The notes: generated by a model from the letters alone, not told the origin. A stretch of 64,000 nt of DNA from Thiodiazotropha sp040506975 (GCA_965211775.1 OZ242974.1:682001-746000); one strand, 5' to 3'. Positions 27,074-36,690 are shown, counted from the stretch's first letter. Program-made: numbers and translations.

Positions 27074-27401
27074 TCTGCATTAGGTCACTGCATGAGGCAG
27101 AGAAGAATAATCTAATTGATCTGTTTAGTACACAAAGTCCGTTGACTTTGCGGGAAATCTTGGATTGGCTTACCCAAGCTCACAGCTGGCGGCTAATGCA
27201 AAACTTGGATGGAGCCATGGATTTTCTTAATTCATACACCCGAGGAAGGGAGCTGATGGTGGAATTATGCATGAGGAGTACCTGTAGCGGCGGTGGCCGG
27301 ATAAAGCGAAAAAATATCGCAGATGTCTATGAGCCCCAGCTTAAATGGCTGTAATAAAAGGAAAAACAACTTTTTGTTTGTAGCGTTGGAGATATCAGGG
27401 G
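27074..27401. other. Interval between divergent genes; one doubtful small frame
   Basis: This 328-bp stretch should carry the promoters of the hypothetical gene (minus) and the adenylate kinase gene (plus). A 70-codon plus-strand frame at 27142-27354 (starting MTLREILDWLTQAHSW) has no recognisable homology and no ribosome site, so I do not call it as a gene. Confidence 0.45.
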
Positions 27402-28766
27402 GTGCGAATTGTAATACTGGGGGCACCGGGGTCGGGTAAGAGGACACAGACAGACCTGCTGGCTAATAAATACGGCCTATCCTCAGTGATGACGGGCGAG
27501 CTGGTGAAGAATGCTGTGCTGAAGCGGACGCCACTGGGTCTCGAAATAAAAGAACTGCAGGATGCCGGCAGGGTGGTAACTGAGGACATAGTTCTGGCAT
27601 TGCTCCGTGAGCGGTTGCTGAAAAGGGAACTCCAGGATGGTTTCGTACTGGACGGTTTCCCCAGAAATCTCCTGCAGGCGCTGACCCTCGATGAACTGAT
27701 GATCGAGATCGATCAACCCTTAGAGCTGATACTGCTGATCGATATTGAGACAGACAACCTCATGGAGCGTCTGGTGGGGCGGCGCACCTGCCGCAGTTGC
27801 GGACTGCTCTACAACATCTACAGGAACCCTCCGGTTGTTGATGGTGTGTGTGATGTTTGTGGTGGACGCCTGCACCAAAGGTCGGATGACAACGAAGAGA
27901 CGGTCAGCAGTCGAATTCATGTCTTCGACCATCTGATATCGCCTCTGATCACCCACTATGGGAAGCAGGGTAAGTTGGTCAAAATTGACGGCAATGGCGA
28001 GATCCATCAGGTTTTCCAGCTTATCTGCAAGACGATCGACGAAGGGAGCCGGCAATCCGCTCAGGATGCCCCGATTGAAGCGCAGCCGGTAGCCGGGAAG
28101 CGTACAGAGGAGAGCGATAAGAGCCTGGCACTTGAACAAGCAAGTGTCCGATCCGCCGCAAAGGCGGTGGCTCCAGTGTCAGTTGCAAGCCGGGAGAAGA
28201 AGGACAAGGTTCCTGCTACGAACAAGGAAGTGAAAAAAAAGGCGACCCGAAAGAAGGCGGAAACTAAACGGGCAGCCAGAAAGAAGACAGGCAAAAAAAA
28301 GCCGGCAGCCAGGCAAGTGGTTAAGAAAAAGGCTTCCAAAAAGAAGCCGAGTGCACGGACAGCGGCAAAATCACATGCGGTCAAAAAGAAATCAAGCACC
28401 CATCGGACTGGGCGGAAAAAGCCGTTAAAAAAGCAGCCAAGCAAGAAGAAGCTAAGCAAAAAGAAGACGCCGAAATCTGAAGTGGCTGCAAAGAGGAGGG
28501 TTGCGACAAAAAAGGCTGCTACAAGGCGGTCACCCGGGAAAAGGGCAAAAGGCACAACCGTAAGTGCCAAGAAACGCGGCAAAGCGGTAATAAAGCACGC
28601 GAAAGTAAAAGCAAAAGCAAACAAGACGGTCAACACCAAGGGAGTGGCCAAAAAGAGGGCTCCCAAGAACACCGGCTTGAAAAAAGTGACGGCGAAGGTT
28701 TCATCCGGCAAAAAAACTGTGGCGAAAAAAACTAAATCCAAGCGTTCCAAATCCAGGAAAAAGTAG
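27402..28766 (+). CDS. Adenylate kinase fused to a histone H1-like basic tail
   Basis: A 454-residue protein. Residues 1-~213 are an adenylate kinase: P-loop GAPGSGKRTQ (the usual GKGTQ Gly is Arg), TGELVKNAV, DGFPRN, and a zinc-type LID with Cys at 130, 133, 150 and 153. The LID arginines are kept (QRSDDNEETVSSR). After a variable linker, residues ~264-454 are a low-complexity Lys/Ala/Arg tail: about 82 of 191 residues are K or R, with no aromatic residue or cysteine. This resembles bacterial H1-like proteins (AlgP, HctB types). The head would interconvert ATP+AMP and 2 ADP; the tail would bind nucleic acid or polyphosphate. GTG start, GGAGA ten bases upstream. An IS1380 relative is inserted 29 bp after the stop. 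Confidence 0.88.
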   Translation: MRIVILGAPGSGKRTQTDLLANKYGLSSVMTGELVKNAVLKRTPLGLEIKELQDAGRVVTEDIVLALLRERLLKRELQDGFVLDGFPRNLLQALTLDELMIEIDQPLELILLIDIETDNLMERLVGRRTCRSCGLLYNIYRNPPVVDGVCDVCGGRLHQRSDDNEETVSSRIHVFDHLISPLITHYGKQGKLVKIDGNGEIHQVFQLICKTIDEGSRQSAQDAPIEAQPVAGKRTEESDKSLALEQASVRSAAKAVAPVSVASREKKDKVPATNKEVKKKATRKKAETKRAARKKTGKKKPAARQVVKKKASKKKPSARTAAKSHAVKKKSSTHRTGRKKPLKKQPSKKKLSKKKTPKSEVAAKRRVATKKAATRRSPGKRAKGTTVSAKKRGKAVIKHAKVKAKANKTVNTKGVAKKRAPKNTGLKKVTAKVSSGKKTVAKKTKSKRSKSRKK

Positions 28767-28795
28767 CCACTTGAGTAGTGACTGTAAACAGCTAA

Positions 28796-30355
28796 CCCGG
28801 ATATTTCATCCATTTGCCGATACTGGCACGAGGAGAAGGCCGGGACGAGAAACAGGATGATACCGGCTCCAAACGCCCCGATTTCTGGCTGACAGGCACA
28901 GCTTCCCCTTACCCCGTTATTTATCAACGTGCCGGGGCAGCACTCATCGCGTGCTATCCTGGCTCCAGCCGTTCGGCCACACTGAAGAACAATGCCTGGT
29001 AAGGAAAGACACTGGAGAGCAGGAAGCGGACACGCCGGGTATTGCGTATCACCACCGCACCCACTTTGAGTAGTTTAAGCCGCAGCGTGCCGACCTGGGT
29101 CTTGGCCAGTTCTGTACCCTGTAAGGCCAAGCGGCGAATCGCTTCCATCAACACATAGGCCAGGCTCGACAGCAGCAAGCGAAACTGATTGGTCCACCAA
29201 TGATGTGCACTGGTGCGATCAGCAAACAGCCCCAGCTGTTGTTCCTTGATGCGGTTTTCCATCTCGCCCCGCGCACAATAGACGTCGTCGTAAAGGGTTT
29301 GGGCATCGCCGTTGAGGTTGGTGACGACAAATCGGGGATTACGCCCTCGCTCACTCACCTCCAGCTTGGCGATCACCGCGCGTCGACGGCGCCAGCTGCG
29401 TGCACCGTAGCGCAGGCCAAGGAAGACGCGTTGCTTCTGTCCGTTGGCCTTGAAGCATTGCTCGACTGCAGTGAAGTCTTCCTCGATCATCCGTTGCAGG
29501 CGGTGGTTGCGCGCCAGGCCTACGATGTAGCCAATGCCATGGCGTTCACACCAGCGCAGCATGCGGTGACGACAGAAGCCCGAGTCGGCTCTCAGGATGA
29601 TCCGCACCGCCGGCCACGCCTGACGCAAGCGTTTGACCAGCAGGGCGAGGATCGCCCACGCATGTTTCGCCCCGTCGATCTTGCTCGGGCGCAAATAGCT
29701 GACCAGCAGTTGTTCGCCGCAAAACACGTACAACGGGAGAAAGCAGTAGTTATCGTAGTAACCGTGGAAGAAGCGGCCTTCCTGCAGGCCGTGAACCCGG
29801 TCATCGGTGGCGTCGAAGTCCAGGATCAACTCCTCGGGTGGCTCGGCAAACGAGGCGATGAACTGCTCGATCAGGACCTGATGGATCGCGACAGCGGTTG
29901 CCCGATCTGACCGATTCTCCAAGCGACAGAGCGTGGGTGAACTGCCCAGTGCCTGATCCTGTTCCACGGCCGTCTGAAAGGCCAAATCTTGTCGCAGACT
30001 GTCGTGATCGTTGAGGTCTTCATAGCCCTGGCACAGGGCATAGACCCGCTGGCGTAGTAGAGAAATCTGATCATGTTGCACATAGCGGCCATCGCGTGGA
30101 TCAGCGAGAGTGTCATTGACGGCTTCAAGCAATCCCAGCCGTCGGTCCGCTTGTCGTAGCAACAACACGCCGCCATCACTGCTGATATCACCACCGGAAA
30201 AATCCGCTTCAACCTGGCGGCGTTTTACCGCTGGAAAAGCAAAACGACCTTGGGTACATTCTGTCACAGGCAAAACCTCGTTCAATTTCAGCCTAAGTAA
30301 CTGAATTCTATTGAACTACACGGGTTTTACCCTCTTTATTTGTGAAATATTCGGG
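28796..30355 (-). mobile_element. IS1380-family element, copy C, divergent type, 1560 bp
   Basis: Ends CCCGGATATTTCATCC and ...GTGAAATATTCGGG, similar but not identical to the other four copies. Flanked by CTAA at 28792-28795 and 30356-30359. It landed in an intergenic spot just after the adenylate kinase gene. Confidence 0.94.
28954..30285 (-). CDS. IS1380-family transposase (divergent copy C)
   Basis: 443 residues, clearly homologous to the 439-residue transposase of the other copies but different at many positions throughout. Catalytic segments are LILDFDATDDRVHG, IILRADSGFCRHRM (the Gly before Asp is Ala) and GEMENRIKEQQLGL. It starts MNEVLPVTECTQGRF or, by analogy with the others, at the GTG for PVTECTQ. 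It looks intact. Confidence 0.93.
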   Translation of the reverse strand: MNEVLPVTECTQGRFAFPAVKRRQVEADFSGGDISSDGGVLLLRQADRRLGLLEAVNDTLADPRDGRYVQHDQISLLRQRVYALCQGYEDLNDHDSLRQDLAFQTAVEQDQALGSSPTLCRLENRSDRATAVAIHQVLIEQFIASFAEPPEELILDFDATDDRVHGLQEGRFFHGYYDNYCFLPLYVFCGEQLLVSYLRPSKIDGAKHAWAILALLVKRLRQAWPAVRIILRADSGFCRHRMLRWCERHGIGYIVGLARNHRLQRMIEEDFTAVEQCFKANGQKQRVFLGLRYGARSWRRRRAVIAKLEVSERGRNPRFVVTNLNGDAQTLYDDVYCARGEMENRIKEQQLGLFADRTSAHHWWTNQFRLLLSSLAYVLMEAIRRLALQGTELAKTQVGTLRLKLLKVGAVVIRNTRRVRFLLSSVFPYQALFFSVAERLEPG

Positions 30356-30733
30356 CTAAGCCATGCTTTCTGTTGCTTGGGAATAATATTCGTTTGCCAT
30401 AAATACCCAACAATAGTAAGGTAATTGACATGGATCTGTGACACAGGAATCACGCTTCATGGATAGGCGTAAACGCTTTTTAGGATTAATCCTCGGACCT
30501 CTTCTGCTTCTCCCGGCATTGCCTGCTCAGGCCGCCATGTATAAATGGTACGATGAGCAGGGCAAATTAAACTACACACAATCCCCTCCTCCTCCTGGAA
30601 GCCGGCGGGCAACTATCGATAGCGACAGCTTCAGTACGGTGAATATGCGTAAGATGCCGGCGATCAAGCGTGCCAATTCAACCAAACGAAGCAGAAAAAA
30701 GGAGAGAAGGGTTGTTAAGAAGAGGCGAACTAA

Positions 30734-32301
30734 CCCGCATGTTTCATCCGTTTTTAAATTTAGCCGGTGATATGGCCAAGCTTGGATGGTTTGCCCTCAC
30801 TGGGAACCAAACCTCTATCAAGCCCTGATTTTCCACCCTCCGGGCAGACTCCCCCTTACCCCCATTGTTGATCAACGTGCCGGGGCAGCACTCTGCCGGG
30901 CTATCCCGGCTTGAGTCGTGCCGCCACCTGGAAAAACAGCGCCTGATAGGGATAGGTGCTGGAGAGCAGGAAGCGGATCCGTCGCGTGTTGCGAATGATG
31001 ACCGCCCCGATCCTGAACAGTTTGAGCCGGATCGTGGTCATCTGTGCACGCGCCAGTTCCGTGCCCTTCAGCGCGAGGCGCCGGATGGCCTCCATCAGCA
31101 CATAGGCCAGACTGGACAGCAGTAGACGAAACTGATTGGCCCACCAGTAATGCGCGCTGGTGCGATCGGCGAACAGCCCCAGTTGCTGCTCCTTGATTCG
31201 GTTCTCCATGTCACCACGGGCGCAGTAGAGGTCATCGTAAAGGCGCTGTTTGTCGCCGGCCAGGTTGGTGACGATGAAGCGTGGATTTGGCCCCTTGTCG
31301 GTGACCTCCAGTTTGGCGATCACCTTGCGACGCGTCTTCCAGGTGCTGGCGGCATAGTGAAACTGAAAGAATTCCCGCATCTTCATGCCGGTTCGCTTCG
31401 CCAGTTCCTCAACCCACTGCATGGGCTCACGGATACACCGCAGCAAGGCGTCATTCTTGGCGATGCCCACGATATAGCCCACAGCGTTGCGCTCGCACCA
31501 GCTGAGCATGTGGTGACGGCAAAAGCCGCTATCGCCCCGAAAGATGATACGCACTTCAGGCCAAGCCCGGCGCAGGCGTTTGACCAACAGCGCCAGAATC
31601 GCCCAGGCATGCTTGGGCGCATCGATCCGGCTGGGCCGCAGATAACTCACCAGCAGTTGATCGCCACAAAAGACATACAGGGGCAGGAAGCAGTAGTGAT
31701 CGTAGTAGCCGTGAAAGAAGCGGCCTTCCTGGCGGCCATGCACCGGATCATCCGTGGCGTCGAAATCCAGGATCAGCTCATCGGGTGGTGCATCATATGA
31801 GGCAATGAACTGCTCGAGCAGTAGGTTGTGGACATCAACGGCAACCCGGCGATCGACCCGGCTCTCCAGCCGACAAAGTGTCGACTGGCTGCCCAGTACC
31901 TCCTCGCGTTCGATCGAGCTCTGTAGGGCCGGGTCGGTGCGTAGTGTCTGATGGTCGTTCAGATCTTCATAACCCAGGCAGAGCCCATAGACTCGCTGGC
32001 GCAACAGGCTCAACTGGCTGTGTTCAATATAGCGGGGATCTCGCGGGTCGGGGATGACCGCATCAACCGCCTCGAGCAATCCCAGACGCCTGTCGATCTC
32101 ACGCAGCAGCAACACGCCGCCGTCCGAGGTGATATCGCCACCGGAAAACTCGGCTTGAACCTTACGGCGTTTTAGGGCTGGAAAATCAAAGGCAGTCTGG
32201 GTACAGTTTGTCACAGGCAAAATCCTTTCGATTACAGTGTAAGCAACTGAATTATATCGAAGTATCAGGATTTTGCCTTTTTAATGCGTGAAATATTGGG
32301 G
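30734..32301 (-). mobile_element. IS1380-family element, copy D, 1568 bp
   Basis: Same termini and length as copies A, B and E. Flanked by CTAA at 30730-30733 and 32302-32305. Same orientation as copy C, 378 bp away. Confidence 0.96.
30901..32220 (-). CDS. IS1380-family transposase (copy D)
   Basis: 439 residues. It differs from copies A and B at two positions that I can see: Ser for Asn in CRLESRVDRR and Arg for Lys in LKLFRIGAV. The DDE segments are unchanged. Intact. Confidence 0.95.
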   Translation of the reverse strand: MPVTNCTQTAFDFPALKRRKVQAEFSGGDITSDGGVLLLREIDRRLGLLEAVDAVIPDPRDPRYIEHSQLSLLRQRVYGLCLGYEDLNDHQTLRTDPALQSSIEREEVLGSQSTLCRLESRVDRRVAVDVHNLLLEQFIASYDAPPDELILDFDATDDPVHGRQEGRFFHGYYDHYCFLPLYVFCGDQLLVSYLRPSRIDAPKHAWAILALLVKRLRRAWPEVRIIFRGDSGFCRHHMLSWCERNAVGYIVGIAKNDALLRCIREPMQWVEELAKRTGMKMREFFQFHYAASTWKTRRKVIAKLEVTDKGPNPRFIVTNLAGDKQRLYDDLYCARGDMENRIKEQQLGLFADRTSAHYWWANQFRLLLSSLAYVLMEAIRRLALKGTELARAQMTTIRLKLFRIGAVIIRNTRRIRFLLSSTYPYQALFFQVAARLKPG

Positions 32302-32392
32302 CTAAACGGACTACGCGTTCTACTTGTCCGCTACGTTAGAACCACAAGAAGATAATGTCCGAATCGGCGTTTTCTGCTCGTTGTTCGCTGCG

Positions 32393-32923
32393 CTAACCCT
32401 TTGACATTGAGGAGCGTTTAAACTCGGTGCCCTTGCAGCCGGAACAGGGTGGGATGTGCCCGGTTTTCTTGAAGTGTATCTCCTTGTTGCAGTTTGTGCA
32501 GACAAGGGTTCCGGGCCCAGTAACCTCGCCGGTGTGATAGAGTGACGATTGGTTTGCCCGTTCGGCGAGTTTCGCCAGCTCCAGCTTGGTTTGATCGGCG
32601 ACGCCGGTGAACATTTCAAACAGCCGGTTTTCCACCTGCTGCACATCGAAGCGCCACCAGGCGGAGAGCTGCTCACCGGTCTCCAACAGGTAGTTGGCCG
32701 CATCCTTCATGTCACGCTCGATGTAACCAGACACCTTCTCCGCTTCCTCCCGGCTGAGCTCACCCAGTTCGATCAATTTCTCTCTGGCATCCGTCAAGTA
32801 CTCCTTGATGCCTGGAAGGGTATTCTCCCGGGCGGACTCCGCCGCTTTGTGTACCTCATGCAGCATTTTATCGTAGGCTGAGGCCAAACGATCAAAGGGA
32901 TCTTGGGGTGTCGACGGTGACAT
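32393..32923 (-). CDS. DUF1451 (YbeL-type) zinc-ribbon protein
   Basis: A 176-residue protein. The N-terminal ~130 residues are a long helical region (KLIELGELSREEAEKVSGYIERDMKDAANYL); the C-terminus is a zinc ribbon with two Cys pairs (LVCTNCNKEI and IPPCSGCKG). This is the DUF1451/YbeL architecture. The function is unknown. It reads in the same direction as the ubiB cluster but lies downstream of it, after ~115 bp. Confidence 0.85.
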   Translation of the reverse strand: MSPSTPQDPFDRLASAYDKMLHEVHKAAESARENTLPGIKEYLTDAREKLIELGELSREEAEKVSGYIERDMKDAANYLLETGEQLSAWWRFDVQQVENRLFEMFTGVADQTKLELAKLAERANQSSLYHTGEVTGPGTLVCTNCNKEIHFKKTGHIPPCSGCKGTEFKRSSMSKG

Positions 32924-33038
32924 GGCTGACTCCTTGGATCTGGGTGCCGATTATTGTTGCTCTACAGATAATGATGGATCAAATTTCCGTTGTCGCCAAG
33001 GGTTGGAATTGGCGGCTGTCGCCTGGTTGCGATGGCAT

Positions 33039-34697
33039 TCAGTCTGCCGTATCGAACCAGCCTTTTATCAGCAGAAATACTCCGCCTGCACCCAACCCCG
33101 TTCCCAAAACGGTGGCCAGGGTTATTGGCAGCAAACCGCCACTGCCAAATACCAGCAGCAAAGAGCCGCTTAGCAGCATGGCCCCTCCAGCAATGGTGGT
33201 GACGGTATTCCGCTGGTTTTGTCGCAGCTGTTTGCGCAGCATGTCGAGTTCATCAGATTTCCATTTGAGCTCAAGCCGGCCGGATGCCGCATCGTCGATG
33301 ATCTTATTCAGCTTTTTCGGCAGATCGGGCAGGTGTTCGGCAATTTCAGGCAGGTTCTGTTTAAGCTTGCCGACGAAAGCCCGGCGTCCGATCTGCTCGC
33401 TCATCCAGCGTTCGAGAAACGGCTTCGCGGTGGTCCAGAGGTCGAGCTGGGGATAGAGCTGCCTTCCCAGGCCCTCTATGTTGAGCAGGGTTTTCTGCAA
33501 CAACACCAGTTGCGGCTGAACTTCCATATCAAATCGCCGGGCGGTTTGAAACAGCCTGAGCAGAAAATGGCCAAATGATATCTCACTCAGTGGTTTTTCG
33601 AAGATCGGTTCGCTGACCGTGCGTATAGCCGATTCGAACTCCTCGACCCGGGTCACTTCGGGTACCCAGCCCGACTGGATATGCAGTTGAGCCACGCGTT
33701 TGTAGTCACGGTTGAAGAAAGCCAACAGATTTTCCGCCAGATAGCGCTTATCCTCCTCGGTCAGGGTTCCCATGATGCCGAAGTCGACAGCGATGTAACG
33801 GCCGTTGGGTTCGACAAAAATATTGCCGGGGTGCATGTCGGCATGAAAGAAGTTGTACTTGAAGACCTGGGTGAAGAATATCTCCACACCACGCTCCCCG
33901 AGCAATTTCATGCTGATGCCCTGTTGCCGCAAGGCATCGATGTCACCCACGGGGGTGCCGCTGATACGCTCCATGACCAATACATTCTGCCGGGTCAGAT
34001 CCCAATAGACCTCCGGCACATAGAGGGCGTCACTGTTGATGAAATTGCGTCTCAATTGGGAGGCATTGGCTGCCTCGCGCATCAGGTCCAATTCGTCGAA
34101 TATGGTCTTTTCATACTCCTGTACGACCTCCACCGGTCTCAGGCGGCGACCTTCCTTCCAATATTTTTCAGCCAACCGGGCGATGGTGTAGAGCAGATCC
34201 ACATCCCGTCGGATGGTTTTTTCAATCAGTGGCCGTAAAACTTTGACGACCACTTTTTTCCCATCCTTCAACTGGGCTGTATGTACCTGTGCGATGGACG
34301 CCGAGGCGAGCGGTTGCTCATCGAAGGCCTCCAACAGCTCGTCGATGGGCCGGCCATAGGCCTTCTCGATTATGGCTCTGGCCTTCTCTCCCGGGAATGG
34401 CGGTACCCGGTCCTGCAGCTTGGCCAACTCATTTGCCAGGTCATCGGGCAATAGGTCTCGCCGGGTGGAGAGGATCTGGCCGAATTTGACGAAAATGGGT
34501 CCGAGATCCTCCAGCGTCCGACGGATACGGACCGGATAGGGTGAGCGATCCTTGCGAAACCAGAACCAGGGAGATAGGTAGATAAGAAATCGAATCGGCC
34601 GGAACAGGTGGGTGGCGAGGATGACCTCATCCAGGCCATGGCGCAGCAATACAAGGTTAATGTGGATCAGCCGGATGGCCTGGGAGGGGTGAATCAC
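33039..34697 (-). CDS. ubiB: Ubiquinone biosynthesis protein UbiB
   Basis: A 552-residue ABC1/ADCK-type atypical kinase required for ubiquinone biosynthesis. The family KxGQ motif appears as FVKFGQILSTRRDLLP, followed by SIAQVH, the invariant KVLRP lysine region, FHADMHPGNIF and AVDFGIMG. Two C-terminal membrane helices are visible (residues ~500-520 and 525-545). It begins with GTG inside a GTGA overlap with ubiJ, so the two are translationally coupled. Confidence 0.96.
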   Translation of the reverse strand: MIHPSQAIRLIHINLVLLRHGLDEVILATHLFRPIRFLIYLSPWFWFRKDRSPYPVRIRRTLEDLGPIFVKFGQILSTRRDLLPDDLANELAKLQDRVPPFPGEKARAIIEKAYGRPIDELLEAFDEQPLASASIAQVHTAQLKDGKKVVVKVLRPLIEKTIRRDVDLLYTIARLAEKYWKEGRRLRPVEVVQEYEKTIFDELDLMREAANASQLRRNFINSDALYVPEVYWDLTRQNVLVMERISGTPVGDIDALRQQGISMKLLGERGVEIFFTQVFKYNFFHADMHPGNIFVEPNGRYIAVDFGIMGTLTEEDKRYLAENLLAFFNRDYKRVAQLHIQSGWVPEVTRVEEFESAIRTVSEPIFEKPLSEISFGHFLLRLFQTARRFDMEVQPQLVLLQKTLLNIEGLGRQLYPQLDLWTTAKPFLERWMSEQIGRRAFVGKLKQNLPEIAEHLPDLPKKLNKIIDDAASGRLELKWKSDELDMLRKQLRQNQRNTVTTIAGGAMLLSGSLLLVFGSGGLLPITLATVLGTGLGAGGVFLLIKGWFDTAD

Positions 34698-35323
34698 GAG
34701 GCCTTATCCTTATCATCCAGATACCGCTTCAGTCGCTGTATCCGGGCCTCGAGCCGGTCCGCGTCATCGCGCAACCGGTCGATCTCATCGAGGAAGGTGG
34801 ATATTTCATGTCGAGAGGGAAGCAGGCGCAGCTCTTCCTGGAGGTACTCCTGAAGATTCTGTTCTGCTGTTCTGTTTACTGAGCGCCCCCAACTGATAGC
34901 AGATTTCACCAGCGTGCCTATTTCATGGGCGGCGATATCGCCGGTAACGCGCGAAAGCTGCTCCTCCCAGTCGATATCAAGATCAGCCAGCAGGGCGCCG
35001 AACTGCTGTGCAAGTGCGGTATCACCCTCAATCTCGACCGTGCCCTTGAAGAGTTGGTCCGTGCGCTTTCCGGTACTGCGCATACGCATCAGGTCGAAGG
35101 GAGAACCGCGCAAACTGCAGTCGGCCTGGCCTTCGAAATCATTCAGGACCTGGATACCGTTGGGATCGGGGATGAGATAGAGGGGGGTACCCACGCCCAG
35201 CAGGTCCATCCGGATCACCTTGCCATGCATGGGCGTGAGCCGGGCGGGAGTCTCCGGATCGAGGTGAATGGCCCGATTCAAGAGCGCTTCGAGGGTTGCA
35301 GAGAGTGCCGCGGCAATGGTCAT
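34694..35323 (-). CDS. ubiJ: Ubiquinone biosynthesis accessory factor UbiJ
   Basis: A 209-residue SCP2-domain protein. The N-terminal domain (LEALLNRAIHLDPETPARL to ADCSLRGSPFDLMRM) resembles a sterol-carrier lipid-binding fold; the C-terminal helix pair includes a coiled coil (DEIDRLRDDADRLEARIQRLKRYL). UbiJ binds the lipid intermediates and, with UbiK, organises the Ubi complex in E. coli. It lies between ubiE and ubiB, the conserved order, and overlaps ubiB by 4 bp. Confidence 0.93.
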   Translation of the reverse strand: MTIAAALSATLEALLNRAIHLDPETPARLTPMHGKVIRMDLLGVGTPLYLIPDPNGIQVLNDFEGQADCSLRGSPFDLMRMRSTGKRTDQLFKGTVEIEGDTALAQQFGALLADLDIDWEEQLSRVTGDIAAHEIGTLVKSAISWGRSVNRTAEQNLQEYLQEELRLLPSRHEISTFLDEIDRLRDDADRLEARIQRLKRYLDDKDKAS

Positions 35324-35401
35324 GGCAGGCTCTTCCCGCGATCCGGTGTCACTGCGAGGGGGGTTATCTGAGGGATGGCGGGCAACATCGATCGATAATA
35401 C

Positions 35402-36154
35402 CTAGAGTTTATAGCCCCGATGAATAGCCACAACACCTCCGGTCAGATTGAAATAGTCACAGCGTTCGAAGCCGGCGTGCTCCATCATACCCTTGAGTGT
35501 CTCCTGGTCCGGGTGCATGCGGATGGACTCGGCCAGATAGCGGTAGCTCTCCTCGTCATCGGTGACCAGTTTGCCGATTTTCGGCAACAGGGTGAACGAA
35601 TAGAGATCGTAGACTTTCTCCAGGGCGCGATGGGTGGGCTTTGAGAACTCCAGCACCAACAGGCGTCCCCCCGGTCTGACACTGCGGAAGATTGCATTCA
35701 GCGCCAGCTGTTTATCGGTGACATTGCGCAGACCGAAGCCGATCGTGACGCAGTCGAAATGGTTGTCGGGAAAGGGCAGATGCTGGGCATCGGCCTGAAC
35801 ATAATGCAAGTTGCCGACCCGTCCCCGGTCCTCCATGCGCTCTCTACCGACCTGCAGCATCGAGGCATTGATGTCGGAGAAGACCACCAGTCCGTCATCA
35901 CCCACCAGGCCGCTGAACCTGGCGGAAAGATCTCCAGTGCCGGCAGCCAGGTCCAATACCCTATGTCCCTTGCGCACGCCTGAAAGCTCGATGGTTTGGC
36001 GTTTCCACAGACGATGTATTCCGAGAGACATCAGGTCGTTCATCAGGTCATATTTATTGGCAACCGAATCGAAAACCTGGCGAACCCTGCCTGCCTTCTC
36101 ACCGACGGGAACGTCCTGATAGCCGAAATGTGTGGTCTTCTCATCCTTCATCAA
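35402..36154 (-). CDS. ubiE: Ubiquinone/menaquinone methyltransferase UbiE
   Basis: A 250-residue class I SAM-dependent C-methyltransferase. SAM-binding motif VLDLAAGTGDLSARF; UbiE signatures YDLMNDLMSLGIHRLWKR and IGFGLRNVTDKQLAL; C-terminus FNLTGGVVAIHRGYKL. It methylates the benzoquinol ring. First gene of the ubiE-ubiJ-ubiB group, with 78 bp to ubiJ. Confidence 0.97.
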   Translation of the reverse strand: MMKDEKTTHFGYQDVPVGEKAGRVRQVFDSVANKYDLMNDLMSLGIHRLWKRQTIELSGVRKGHRVLDLAAGTGDLSARFSGLVGDDGLVVFSDINASMLQVGRERMEDRGRVGNLHYVQADAQHLPFPDNHFDCVTIGFGLRNVTDKQLALNAIFRSVRPGGRLLVLEFSKPTHRALEKVYDLYSFTLLPKIGKLVTDDEESYRYLAESIRMHPDQETLKGMMEHAGFERCDYFNLTGGVVAIHRGYKL

Positions 36155-36215
36155 TCTATACCTGTCTAAGCGGGCCGTATCCGGGCGGATCTATACCACC
36201 GCCAGTGTCTGCCGT

Positions 36216-36584
36216 TTAAGCCGAGGGCGCTTTGTGCTCATACCCGGCTGCTTTCAGCCGTTGCAGATAATCCTGCCAGTTCCGCTCATAGTTCAGGCCG
36301 AGCTGATAGAGCGTGTCCCAGGAGTATATGCCGGTGTTGTGCTCATCATCGAAATGCAGACAGATGGCATAATTTCCCACAGGATCGATATGGGCAATAT
36401 TCACCTCTTCTTTGCCGACCTGCAAGACCTCTTGCCCGGGTCCATGTCCCTGCACCTCGGCGGAGGGGGAAAATACCCTGAGATACTCCGCGGGATAACT
36501 GAATTTACTGCCATCGTCGAAGCTGATTTCCAGAACACGGGACTGCTTGTGCAGATGGATCTCTGTCGGATTGGGATGTGACAT
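36216..36584 (-). CDS. DUF971 protein
   Basis: A 122-residue single-domain DUF971 protein, the fold also found at the N-terminus of gamma-butyrobetaine hydroxylase. Typical segments: EIHLHKQSRVLEISFDDGSKFSYPAEYLRVFSPSA split by normal spacing, and HFDDEHNTGIYSWDTLYQLG. It lies between hslU and ubiE as in many gammaproteobacteria. Function unproven; DUF971 proteins have been linked to iron-sulfur cluster handling. Confidence 0.9.
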   Translation of the reverse strand: MSHPNPTEIHLHKQSRVLEISFDDGSKFSYPAEYLRVFSPSAEVQGHGPGQEVLQVGKEEVNIAHIDPVGNYAICLHFDDEHNTGIYSWDTLYQLGLNYERNWQDYLQRLKAAGYEHKAPSA

Positions 36585-36690
36585 GGTTTACTCTCACTCT
36601 GTGTTTACAGGCCCTAACTGCCAGTCTGCATTCTACCCCCGGATGAAAACGATATACCCGGTTGGTACAGGGTGATCTGGTCTGTAAGCC

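Larger units (their letters stand above)
30459..32339 (+). pseudogene. Small DUF4124 protein gene cut near its end by IS1380
   Basis: A signal peptide (FLGLILGPLLLLPALPAQA) leads into the DUF4124 motif AMYKWYDEQGKLNYTQSPP and a basic tail. The reading frame enters copy D at 30734. Removing the IS and one CTAA extends the frame as TKRTTRSTCPLR to a TAG at 32337-32339, giving 102 residues. Now the frame ends instead after 12 IS-encoded residues (NPHVSSVFKFSR), so most of the protein, including the whole domain, may still be made. The ATG at 30459 with AGGAA upstream is preferred to the GTG at 30438. Confidence 0.8.

Noticed and set aside
28061..28927. 288-codon Phe/Leu-rich frame opposite the adenylate kinase tail
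   Set aside because: Lys codons (AAA/AAG) read backwards give Phe/Leu; apparent membrane segments are an artefact.
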